Below, in pieces: positions 1 through 7,800 of a DNA stretch of 8,142 nucleotides. Each line of letters opens with the position of its first letter. Position 1 is the first letter of the stretch. The DNA lies in the NCBI GenBank assembly GCA_028691715.1, contig JAQUYR010000050.1:1-8142 (forward strand), written 5' to 3'. The notes beneath the pieces were generated by a model. It did not search any database. It was given only the letters and a program-made list of their open reading frames with translations, and was not told the origin of the DNA. Source of the DNA: Bacilli bacterium. GTDB taxonomy: Bacteria > Bacillota_I > Bacilli_A > ML615J-28 > CAG-698. Both the position numbers and the translations under genes were made by a program.

Positions 1-432
1 CCGTTTTTCCATAAAAGCCGCAGTCAGATTATCAAAATCACAAGGAATTCCTGGGAAGAAATTATTGACATCGCGCCCTAAATGTATTGTTGTTATTCCT
101 TTTTCTCTTAATTTCATCTCAGCCTTTGCTAATAAAGTAGAACCAATTCCTTGCATTCTATGCTTTCTAGAAACATAAAATAGAGAAATCCATCCAATAG
201 TTTTATATGATTCAATGGCTCTATCATCATTCCAAATTTTAGATATAATAAACCCCACAACCTTATCATCTTGAGTAGCTACAAATGATGCATCACTATA
301 AAAGTATTCACACCCTGTAACATTTTGATCAAATAATTGCTCGGTTATTGGGTAAATAAATCCCACTTCTTCATTCCACAGATAGGCAACATCACAGGGA
401 TTGATTTCTGAAAAATTTTTAATATTTATCAT
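1..432 (-). CDS. GNAT-family N-acetyltransferase, 3' end cut by the window edge
   Basis: Translation of the minus strand from the ATG at 432 gives 144 residues with no stop before the window ends, so the C-terminus is missing. Residues 1-115 look like a GNAT acyltransferase domain. The acetyl-CoA loop is visible as RKHRMQGIGSTLL at 89-101 (Q94, G95, G97), after the strand WISLFYVS at 81-88. A motif LGRDVNNFFPGIP follows at 118-130; from memory this motif marks bacterial proteins with two tandem GNAT domains of about 300 residues, so a second domain probably lies beyond the window. An in-frame TAG two codons upstream makes ATG 432 the first possible start. It lies inside nagB, a 14-nt overlap that suggests translational coupling; a GAGGAAG sits about 15 nt upstream, rather far for a binding site. 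Next to nagZ and nagB it may be a glucosamine/glucosaminide N-acetyltransferase like GlmA of Clostridium acetobutylicum. The substrate is an inference; the family is firm. Confidence 0.88.
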   Translation of the reverse strand, partial: MINIKNFSEINPCDVAYLWNEEVGFIYPITEQLFDQNVTGCEYFYSDASFVATQDDKVVGFIISKIWNDDRAIESYKTIGWISLFYVSRKHRMQGIGSTLLAKAEMKLREKGITTIHLGRDVNNFFPGIPCDFDNLTAAFMEKR

Positions 433-1162
433 TAACTAATTCAGCAGCTTCCTCATCAAATATCACAACTACATCGGGATGTTTATGCAATATTGATGCT
501 GGGAAATCAGTAGTAATTTCGCCGCTCAATAAGCGTTTTACTGCCTGTGCTTTGCTCTTTCCAGCAATTAACATAACAATCTTTTTTGCTTTCATAATAT
601 TATCAATTCCCATAGTTATAGCATATTGAGGGACTTCTTCTAATGAATTAAAGAATACTTTATTGTCATTACGAGTTCTATCAGTTAATTTAACTACAAA
701 TGTTTCCTGATCAAATGGAGTTCCTGGTTCATTAAAACCAATATGTCCATTACCACCGATTCCAAGGATTTGTAAATCAATTTCAGCTTTATGCAATAAA
801 TTATTATAATCATCACAGTTCTTCTGCAAATCGCTTCCCTCAGAAGAAGGTATGTGGACATTCTCATCTTTTATATCAACATGAGAAAACAAATTGCGAT
901 ACATGAAGGAATAATAGCTTTCTGGATGCGATTTTGGTAACTCACAATATTCGTCTAAATTATATGTTTTAACATCTTTAAACGAAATTTCCTTATTCTG
1001 ATACATTTTAACTAAATTTTTATATAAGCCGACTGGACTAATACCTGTTGCTAAACCTAGAGTTGCCTGAGGTTTTTCTTTTAATAATCCGCCAACAATT
1101 TTTGTTGCTTCCATACTTAATTCTTCAAAATCTTTTACTTTAATTATTTTCATATTTGCCAT
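419..1162 (-). CDS. nagB: Glucosamine-6-phosphate deaminase NagB
   Basis: Converts glucosamine 6-phosphate to fructose 6-phosphate and ammonia in the cytoplasm, the last step of amino-sugar catabolism. The 247-residue protein matches the short Bacillus-type NagB (about 240 residues). The phosphate-binding loop GLATGISPVGLY is at 36-47. YNLDEY at 67-72 carries the catalytic Asp70 (E. coli Asp72). GIGGNGHIGFNEPG at 134-147 carries His140 and Glu145 (E. coli His143 and Glu148), with Asn138 where E. coli has Asp141; Bacillus enzymes also have Asn there. The C-terminal segment GIDNIMKAKKIVMLIAGKSK is at 185-204. The longest reading frame starts at 1186, but AGAAAGGA at 1171-1178 lies 8 nt before the ATG at 1162 and within that longer frame, so 1162 is the likely start; ATG 1153 is a less likely alternative. 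The gene follows the GH3 gene after 81 nt and overlaps the downstream GNAT gene. It is intact, with all key residues present. Confidence 0.96.
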   Translation of the reverse strand: MANMKIIKVKDFEELSMEATKIVGGLLKEKPQATLGLATGISPVGLYKNLVKMYQNKEISFKDVKTYNLDEYCELPKSHPESYYSFMYRNLFSHVDIKDENVHIPSSEGSDLQKNCDDYNNLLHKAEIDLQILGIGGNGHIGFNEPGTPFDQETFVVKLTDRTRNDNKVFFNSLEEVPQYAITMGIDNIMKAKKIVMLIAGKSKAQAVKRLLSGEITTDFPASILHKHPDVVVIFDEEAAELVNDKY

Positions 1163-1170
1163 TTTTGTTT

Positions 1171-1178
1171 TCCTTTCT
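1171..1178 (-). promoter_or_regulatory. Ribosome binding site that sets the nagB start
   Basis: The minus strand reads AGAAAGGA here, followed by 8 nt and then the ATG at 1162. The ATG at 1186 lies upstream of this site and has no comparable site of its own. This is why the shorter 247-residue NagB is preferred. Confidence 0.7.
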
Positions 1179-1205
1179 ATTAACATAATTTATTATTACC
1201 CAATT

Positions 1206-1234
1206 ATTCTATCATAAAACAAAGATAAAATCTA
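1206..1234 (-). promoter_or_regulatory. Candidate promoter for nagB and the GNAT gene
   Basis: In the 81-nt gap after the GH3 gene the minus strand carries TGATAGAAT (1214 to 1206), an extended -10 element with TG-N-TAGAAT, five of six matches to TATAAT. A poor -35 candidate, TAGATT, lies 17 nt upstream (1234 to 1229) and matches TTGACA at only three positions, so recognition would rest on the extended -10. The start site would fall near 1199, giving a leader of about 37 nt. The gap is A+T-rich, so a chance match is possible. I see no operator palindrome or catabolite-repression (cre) site. Confidence 0.35.
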
Positions 1235-1243
1235 CTCGTTGTA

Positions 1244-2761
1244 TTATAGTTTAACGGGAACTTTTCCAACAAATTTTCTTTTGCCTAAAAGACATTTTGA
1301 TAAGCTTTGAAGAGACAGAGGAGTTGCTTCATAAATACAAATATAATTTTCAACCCCTGATAAATGCATGATATCATATGGTGATCTCATACTAACAACG
1401 ACTGTCTTTTTCTTATCTAATTCGGTAAATAGTCTTGTTTGATAGTCGTCTTTGATTACATTGTATGTAGCCATAATTATCTTATCGTACTTACCAATGA
1501 TTTCTTTTATATAATGAAGATTTTTTAATTCCTTATTATAGATTACTTCTTCCTTAGGCAAATATTCTTTTAATGATTTATAGCTTTGGTTTTCGTTATC
1601 AACTAAACTGAACAATTTTATTTCTGGGAATAGTAATAAAACATTATCGTTATCTCTAATTGGAAGAATACCATTAGAACGAACTAAAGAAACACTCTCT
1701 TCAGATAACTTAACTGCTTCATTGATTGCTTCTTCTGGTCCCAATTCATCAATACTAATTTCACCTTGGCAATATTTTTCCTTCAAACGAAGAATTTTTT
1801 CAACTGAAGTATCAATTCTTGAAACAGAAATTCGTCCCTCTTTGACTAGTTCAATAAACTTGTTTACGATCTCTTTCTGATCTGAAAGTAGAGCAGCGCC
1901 GCAAAAAATCATCATATCAACGCCACCATTAACACAAAGGTCAACAATCTGTTCAGTAGAATAATTTTGTTCAATAGCACCCATGCTAAGAGAATCTGTG
2001 ACGATTAATCCCTTAAATCCCATCTTTTTTTGTAATAGATCAGTCATAATGTTATAGGACAATGTTGCTGGGTTCTTAGAATCAAAAGCAGTATATAAGA
2101 CATGAGAGACCATAACCCCATCAATACCCTCATCGAAAGCTTTTTGGAAAGGAACAAGTTCTGTTTCTTCCATTTCTTTTTCACTAGAATTTAATGATGG
2201 CATTAATAAGTGAGAATCTTGACTAGTATTTCCATGGCCAGGAAAATGTTTAACCGTTGGTAAAACTCCTCCCTCTTGAAATCCCTTAAAAGCTTCACAA
2301 ACATATTCAGCAACCACTTTTGGATCATCTGAATAACTTCTTGAATTAATTACTGGATTCAAAGGATTGTTATTTACATCAGCAACAGGAGCATGATTTA
2401 AATTAAAACCAATACTCTTTAAATCTTTGGCAACATTATAACAAATATTTTTAATGTTTTCCCCAGTTGCAGCAAGCCCCATCGCTCCAGGAAAAGGAGT
2501 GATTCCTTCAGTTACCCTTAAAACGCTACCGCCTTCTTGATCAATACAAGTAAACAGTGGTATTTTGGCCTCTTTTTGAAGACGAGCATTTAGTTTTGCT
2601 GCTTGTAGTGGACTAGTAATATTTTTTGCAAAATAAATGATGCCACCAACTTTTAACTCTTTAATCTGTGTTTCTAATTGTTCATTGTATTCGGTACCAT
2701 TAAAAGCAAAGCAAAGCATCTGCCCTATTTTTTCTTCTAATGTCATATCTTTTATATTCAT
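1244..2761 (-). CDS. nagZ: Cytoplasmic family 3 glycoside hydrolase, NagZ-type beta-N-acetylglucosaminidase
   Basis: Likely cuts beta-linked N-acetylglucosamine from glycan or muropeptide fragments in the cytoplasm; there is no signal peptide. The 505-residue protein has the GH3 TIM barrel at about 1-340, with IDQEGG at 73-78 (Asp74) and NSRSYSDDP at 139-147. KHFPGHGNTSQDSH at 171-184 holds the Asp182-His184 general acid/base dyad typical of NagZ. VTDSLSMGAI at 254-263 holds the nucleophile Asp256. Residues about 350-505 form the GH3 C-terminal alpha/beta domain, with RSPYDI and GKVPVKL near the end. Some His-dyad GH3 enzymes (Cellulomonas fimi Nag3) act as phosphorylases, so release of GlcNAc-1-phosphate is an alternative. 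ATG 2761 is chosen because GAGAGG lies 7 nt before it; a TTG at 2776 would add five residues but overlaps that site. The gene follows the second permease after a hairpin-bearing gap, and nagB lies downstream. The GH3 family is certain; the exact substrate is inferred. Confidence 0.92.
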   Translation of the reverse strand: MNIKDMTLEEKIGQMLCFAFNGTEYNEQLETQIKELKVGGIIYFAKNITSPLQAAKLNARLQKEAKIPLFTCIDQEGGSVLRVTEGITPFPGAMGLAATGENIKNICYNVAKDLKSIGFNLNHAPVADVNNNPLNPVINSRSYSDDPKVVAEYVCEAFKGFQEGGVLPTVKHFPGHGNTSQDSHLLMPSLNSSEKEMEETELVPFQKAFDEGIDGVMVSHVLYTAFDSKNPATLSYNIMTDLLQKKMGFKGLIVTDSLSMGAIEQNYSTEQIVDLCVNGGVDMMIFCGAALLSDQKEIVNKFIELVKEGRISVSRIDTSVEKILRLKEKYCQGEISIDELGPEEAINEAVKLSEESVSLVRSNGILPIRDNDNVLLLFPEIKLFSLVDNENQSYKSLKEYLPKEEVIYNKELKNLHYIKEIIGKYDKIIMATYNVIKDDYQTRLFTELDKKKTVVVSMRSPYDIMHLSGVENYICIYEATPLSLQSLSKCLLGKRKFVGKVPVKL

Positions 2762-2768
2762 ATCTTTT

Positions 2769-2774
2769 CCTCTC
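2769..2774 (-). promoter_or_regulatory. Ribosome binding site that sets the GH3 start
   Basis: The minus strand reads GAGAGG, then AAAAGAT, then the ATG at 2761. The alternative TTG at 2776 overlaps this site and would lack one of its own. The site begins only 8 nt after the right arm of the hairpin at 2783-2808, so a folded hairpin sits just upstream of the ribosome landing zone. Confidence 0.75.
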
Positions 2775-2782
2775 AAATAATA

Positions 2783-2808
2783 AGGTGTTACTTAAACAAG
2801 TAACACCT
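2783..2808. terminator. Perfect 11-bp hairpin between transport and catabolic genes
   Basis: The arms AGGTGTTACTT (2783-2793) and AAGTAACACCT (2798-2808) are exact reverse complements around a 4-nt loop. Read on the plus strand, the stem is followed by C and then seven T (2810-2816), the classic form of an intrinsic terminator, yet no plus-strand gene ends here. Read on the minus strand, the direction of the operon, the stem is preceded by an A-tract and followed by the broken U-tract TTATTATTT. It begins 6 nt after the stop codon of the second permease. Three roles are possible: partial terminator or attenuator lowering GH3 expression, mRNA 3'-end protection for the transport genes, or a block to antisense transcription. 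The hairpin itself is certain; its direction of action is not. Confidence 0.75.
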
Positions 2809-2814
2809 CTTTTT

Positions 2815-3840
2815 TTATCCTACGATACCTGTTCTTTCAATACTTTCAACAAATTGTCTTTGAACAAAGAAGTAACCAATCAATAATGGTAACATCATCA
2901 ATAAAGCTGCTGTATTAGCGATTAATGATCTAAATAATGGATCTGTCTTAATTTCCGAATCACCAATTGATTGTAAGACATCTCGTCCTTGAGCAATCCA
3001 GGTTCCCATTACGGTATCCAAACGATTGGTACCATCGCCTAGTTTACTGGCAAGTAATGGAAATTTTAAAGAGTCATTCAATAGACCAGCAAAATATAAG
3101 TCATTCCATTGCCATACAAAAGCGAATAAACCAACAGTTACAATTGCTCCACGAGCATTTGGAAGCATAACGCTCCAGAAAGTTCGAATAACACCAGCGC
3201 CATCGACTTGGGCCGATTCTTCTAATTCTCCTGGAAGATTTTTAAAGAATTGCCTAAATATGAAGATGAAAATCGCTGATCTAATTCCTTGGCCAAAGGC
3301 TGCTAGTATATACATAGAGAACACACTACCAACTAATTTTATACCAAAGAATGGATAATTAGTCAAAAATAAATTTCTCGAAACATGTAATGTTTCATTA
3401 GGAACAACCAAAGTAAATATTATCAAATAGAATATGAAATTGCTTCCCTTAAATTTTAAACGAGCAAATGAGTATCCAGCTACAGCTGTTGCCATTATCT
3501 GGATTAACATAACTACAGTTGACAATATCAAAGTGTTCCATATTGATGTACTATATTCCAATAATTCCCAAGCTATTTGAAAGTTTACTACACTGAAAGC
3601 TTCAGGAATCCAGGCAACCTGAGGATTAGAGATATCATTAGGATCTCTAAAAGCAATAGAAAGTTTTTGAACAATTGGTGCTAAGATGACAAAGCATAAA
3701 CCGATAAGAATGAATGTTCTTATTATTTTACCAGCGATTATCATCGCATTTTTGCTTCTAACTTTTCTACTGATTGGATTCTGCCAATCTTCTTTCAATT
3801 GGGCCCAAAAGGATTTCTTAACTGTTTCATTATTCATCAT
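2815..3840 (-). CDS. Carbohydrate ABC transporter permease, second subunit (CUT1, MalG-like)
   Basis: Integral membrane subunit that pairs with the permease encoded just upstream to form the channel of a CUT1-type sugar importer. The 341-residue protein has a hydrophilic N-terminal tail (1-32) and a first membrane segment at about 37-60. An extracellular stretch containing FRDPNDISNPQ (64-74) follows, then further membrane segments at about 100-123, 135-150 and 168-195. The EAA loop EESAQVDGAGVIRTFWSVML (207-226), which contacts the ATPase, comes next, then segments at about 230-252 and 304-326. The C-terminus FVQRQFVESIERTGIVG is typical of MalG-like permeases. The first ATG of an ATG-ATG pair is taken; it overlaps the upstream permease by 11 nt and has only a weak AAGGA some 12 nt upstream, so translation is probably coupled. 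No ATPase gene is present, as is usual where MsmK/MsmX serves many importers. Amino-sugar oligosaccharides are the inferred cargo. Confidence 0.93.
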   Translation of the reverse strand: MMNNETVKKSFWAQLKEDWQNPISRKVRSKNAMIIAGKIIRTFILIGLCFVILAPIVQKLSIAFRDPNDISNPQVAWIPEAFSVVNFQIAWELLEYSTSIWNTLILSTVVMLIQIMATAVAGYSFARLKFKGSNFIFYLIIFTLVVPNETLHVSRNLFLTNYPFFGIKLVGSVFSMYILAAFGQGIRSAIFIFIFRQFFKNLPGELEESAQVDGAGVIRTFWSVMLPNARGAIVTVGLFAFVWQWNDLYFAGLLNDSLKFPLLASKLGDGTNRLDTVMGTWIAQGRDVLQSIGDSEIKTDPLFRSLIANTAALLMMLPLLIGYFFVQRQFVESIERTGIVG

Positions 3841-4897
3841 AATAGAACACCATCCTTGAAAGTAGGAATACTACTAAACCGATTATTATCAAAGAGGAGA
3901 TACAGAATAACCAACTCATGGCAGCATGTACACCATAATTCGTTAGATTACCTAAACCATCAACCAATTTAATAACACCAGCACCTTTTATTTTATTAAT
4001 AGCGGTTAGCACTTCTGAACGCAAGAACGAGTCTACGACTGTATACACCCCGGCTGTCAGCATTAGTGGCGATACCATTGGGAAAGTAATTTTCCAAAAA
4101 ATTTCATATTGTGTTGCTCCCTCTATTTTAGCGGCTTCATACAAGTGACGAGGCACTGATTGAATACCAGACAAGAATATTAGAATCTGAACACCAGAAT
4201 ATGAGATGATATCAAATATTCCACTAGAAGCATTACCCAGGAAGTTTACCACCCCGACTGGGAGGTTCGCATTGAGCAAGAAGTCCTGAAAATTAAACAT
4301 TGTTGAAAAGATATCTGTACCCGCTTCGTTAATAGCTTCAGCTGCCAAATCACCTGATGCCATTGCAACATCAACAGCCTGTGAGTTAAAAATAACTGGC
4401 ATAAAGAAGACAGCTCTAACAAAAGCACGTCCTTTAAACTTAGAATTCAAAACAACAGCTACAATTAAACTAAAAATCAAAATTAATGGAACATTTAAAG
4501 CCGTATTGACAAAAGAATCCAATAGATATTGTTTAAATGTAGCATGTTCATTCCAAACATAAAGATAGTTATCAAAGCCTACCCATTCCGTTACAACTCC
4601 AATAAATTCGTTTGTTTCGCTGTTATAGCCAAGCATTTCAACATTCGAAAAACTATATATCATTGTTGTAATAAAGGGGATAAGAAAGAAATAAACAAAT
4701 CCTATCATCAAAGGAATAATGAAAACAATTCCCCACAAAGCTTTACGCTTGCTATAAACTATCCTCTGTGATAATAAATTAGGAATGAAATCAAATGTTC
4801 TTTTAACTGATAACATGAATTTTGTTTTTCCTAGTTTGTAGAAGAATTCGCTAATACTTACCGATAGTTTCTTGAATAGATTTTGTTTTTCTACCAT
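3830..4897 (-). CDS. Carbohydrate ABC transporter permease, first subunit (CUT1, MalF-like)
   Basis: Membrane subunit of a sugar ABC importer, 355 residues. About 50 basic and amphipathic residues precede the first membrane segment (about 53-82), with further segments near 131-152, 156-178, 228-248, 276-295 and 327-348. The ATPase-contacting EAA loop EAAKIEGATQYEIFWKITFP is at 254-273. Between the third and fourth membrane segments lies a long insertion (about 179-228) containing FLLNANLPVGVVNFLGN; I recall similar insertions in permeases encoded beside DUF5696 proteins. An almost perfect binding site, GGAGGAGGG, precedes the ATG by 8 nt and lies inside the last codons of the DUF5696 gene, whose stop is 1 nt before this start. 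This tight spacing implies one transcript and probable co-translation with the surface protein. The partner subunit overlaps the 3' end. The cognate solute-binding protein is not in the window. The substrate is not readable from the sequence. Confidence 0.93.
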   Translation of the reverse strand: MVEKQNLFKKLSVSISEFFYKLGKTKFMLSVKRTFDFIPNLLSQRIVYSKRKALWGIVFIIPLMIGFVYFFLIPFITTMIYSFSNVEMLGYNSETNEFIGVVTEWVGFDNYLYVWNEHATFKQYLLDSFVNTALNVPLILIFSLIVAVVLNSKFKGRAFVRAVFFMPVIFNSQAVDVAMASGDLAAEAINEAGTDIFSTMFNFQDFLLNANLPVGVVNFLGNASSGIFDIISYSGVQILIFLSGIQSVPRHLYEAAKIEGATQYEIFWKITFPMVSPLMLTAGVYTVVDSFLRSEVLTAINKIKGAGVIKLVDGLGNLTNYGVHAAMSWLFCISSLIIIGLVVFLLSRMVFYYDE

Positions 4898-4898
4898 A

Positions 4899-7800
4899 TT
4901 AGTTTCCCTCCTCCACTACCATGTACCAGTTGCCTTTTACAGCAAGTCCAGTCGCTTGGTCTTGATATGTATCATTATCAAAGTTAATAATCAATTTCAA
5001 ACCATTTTCGTATCCCACTAAAACAACATTATCTGTTAGATATTCATGAGATACCAGACGGCTTTCATAAATGCCTGAAGCATTTAATTGATTATTCAAA
5101 TTAATAATCTTTTGTTTCCAGTTGATATAATAAGCATTGTAATATTCAGTGTATGAAGTCTCAAGTAAAACTTTTGTATCTTCAGCCGAAACAACAAATG
5201 CTAAATTAGATCCTGTTTCCAAAGCCTTTAAAAAGTACCATTCTGGAGCATACTCGTTGTTATAATTTACTGCTGTTCCAGTATAATCAAATAATCCACT
5301 AACAACTAATTGATATAGAGGAATTGAATAGTCCACACTTGGATATAATGTTGTTTCCAGTGGAACAGCCACAGCATTAGTAACATAACCAAAAGCATAA
5401 TCATAAGGGGCTTTTAACATTACATTTTTTGTTTCTTGTTCTATTAATGATAAAACATCTTGTTGATATAATGCTCCTTCTTCAGTATATATTTGAATTT
5501 TCTTAGCATAATCACCAATTTTTTGATTTCCCAAATCACCAGCATAAACACCATCAATACCGAAGCGAGTGTAACTCTTTAAATAGTTTGCAGCTAAAGA
5601 GCGATAAAATCTTGGTGAAACCATACTTCCAGCTCTTCGTGAGCTGTCAGCTAATCCAGTGGCAACAACGAAATCACTTACTACTGAATAAGTACTACCA
5701 ACAGTTTTAGGACTATATTTTAATTCACCATATGAGTAATCATATCCACGATTTCTTGTAACTGAAATTTCTGGATAGAATCCAAAAGATTTTTCAATAA
5801 GATAATCTCTTAACTCATAGAAATCACTCTTGCCTCCAAGAACACTCGCAGGTTTTACATAATTATCCGCCTTAACATCCATTGCATCGCTTGTCCAAGC
5901 GCTATAACTGATATTGAAGTTCTTAACTCCACTTAAATTTAGTTCATTAATAATTTCTAATGCTTGTTTAAATGTTGTTAAGCTGTAATCGGCATCATGA
6001 ACTATACCTAAAGTTAACTTTTTCTTCTCAAAAGCACCTAAGAAGTTTAAAGTAACAACATGTTCAGTGGTAGTATCACCATTTTCATTTAAATCATATT
6101 TATCAATTAAATATTCACGATATTTTTGAGCTACATGAACATAATCCAATTCATCTTCACCCAAAAATTGATATTGGTAAACAACATCATGTTGGTAAAG
6201 ATCAAGACTCCACTTAGCAAATGATGATCCATTGCTAACAGAAACTGTTTCTTTTACTCGATATGTTGTTGTAAATCTCGCATAATTAAATGTTGTTGTC
6301 TGAGCGGCTCTCATAAAATCAGCCTGAATGGAAGTTTGAGCAGCACCAGATTCAACAATTGCTACGACGCCTTTCTTATATGTAAAATCTAAGAAACCAT
6401 ACATACCTAACATCAGGTCTTCAACATCGCTTCCCCTTGTTTCCTGAGAAAGTGTTGAATCATTACCATATATTTGTTTAGAATATGTCTTGGCATTTTG
6501 AGCATCTTTAACACTATTGAAACTGATAATAGCTCCCGATCCATCTGGCAAGATGATCTGACCTTCACTGGTCACATCCTGATTAATTGTTAAATATGGA
6601 ACCACCTGCATTTCATATATTTTACATGTGTGGCCAAAGATATCGCCAACATATAGAGGATCACGTCCCTCAATAATCGAATCGTTGATAACAGTTGCCT
6701 TTAATCCATCCTCGGTTAATTCAAACCTTAAGGCTACTTGGAAGGCTGTTGATTGAGCATCGCTAGCATTGCCGAAGATTACATTCTGTTCTTCAGCAAG
6801 TTCCTGGCTGAATCCAGTTTGTACTGGTTTATTCTCTTCATCATACAACCAATTACCTTCTTCATCACGAGCCTGATAGCCACCAACTTGAACTAATTCC
6901 TCATTGGAAATCACACCATCACCATCATAATCATAGTAAACTGGTTTATTGCTAGCCACTAAATAATTACCATATGGATTGCCTTCTTCATCTATTCCAG
7001 CTTTAGTCGTATCATACATATAAGCATACAACTTTTTGTATAAAGTAGTTGATATATTGTAATTGAATTTCAAAGTATAACTACTGTTTTCAACATATTG
7101 AGTCGTATCTGTTATAAGCAAGACACTTGAATCTTCTCCTGTTTGTGACAATGAATAAGACTGTGGGCTATAAAGAGAACTTATAACTGATGAGTTAGAG
7201 AAAGGGTTAGACGTACATGGCGAATCAGCAGTGTTAAAGTTAACTCCTGCTTTCAAATCAATTCTACCATCGCTTACGGTCATATCCTTCAAATCCCAAC
7301 GGCCTAAAAAGTTACCATAAGTGTCGGTTGCTGGAGTTACTGTTGCTAAACCATTTTCTTCAAGATAAGCGGCACATTCAGCATTATAAGTTGCTCCGTA
7401 TCCAGTATATTGAAGAACAGTTTTACCATCGTATAATCCTGATAAAACACCAGTTTTTGTATAAAATTGAAGATTTCCTCGGAATAAATCATCGAAATCA
7501 GTTCTACTAAAATTACTAGGAAAGAATGATTTGATATTTGTGAAATTACCAATTTCATAAAGAACATCCACACCATTCTCAATATAATTCAATTTATAAT
7601 GAGGAACAGTTATTCCCTGTAATTTATCGTAATAGGCAACACTATACTCGTATGTGTTAAATCCTGTTGTATTAGCTTTACCATTTTCATCGAAATATCT
7701 CAAAATTAAATTTGATTTTTCATCGCTATAATCGCTAACCGATTTAGCACTAGAATATACAGCTGAACAGGTTGAAGAGTCATTAGTATTTGTACAAGTA

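Noticed and set aside
1222..1232. Small inverted repeat AGATTTTATCT after the GH3 gene as a terminator
   Set aside because: Only four base pairs, all but one A-T; too weak to form a terminator stem.
2818..2860. Promoter-like TTGAAA followed by TATCGT upstream of the GH3 gene
   Set aside because: The hexamers fall in coding sequence for the conserved permease C-terminus, the -10 matches only four of six positions, and the hairpin would lie in the leader; not strong enough to annotate.
2967..3358. Two plus-strand open frames of 67 and 110 codons
   Set aside because: They lie wholly antisense to the second permease, have no family resemblance and no convincing ribosome binding site; they are shadows of a well-conserved gene.
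4246..4428. Minus-strand open frame of 60 codons inside the first permease
   Set aside because: An alternative frame of the permease gene with a composition that does not look like a real protein.
4529..4771. Plus-strand open frame of 80 codons
   Set aside because: Antisense to the first permease, without a recognisable motif.
6060..6095. Second EF-hand-like loop, DLNENGDTTTEH (653-664), in the surface protein
   Set aside because: It has D-x-N-x-N-G, but lacks the hydrophobic residue at position 8 and Glu or Asp at position 12; probably just a turn.
7328..7582. Short open frames on both strands inside the large surface-protein gene
   Set aside because: Both are explained by the long, conserved frame of the DUF5696-type gene.
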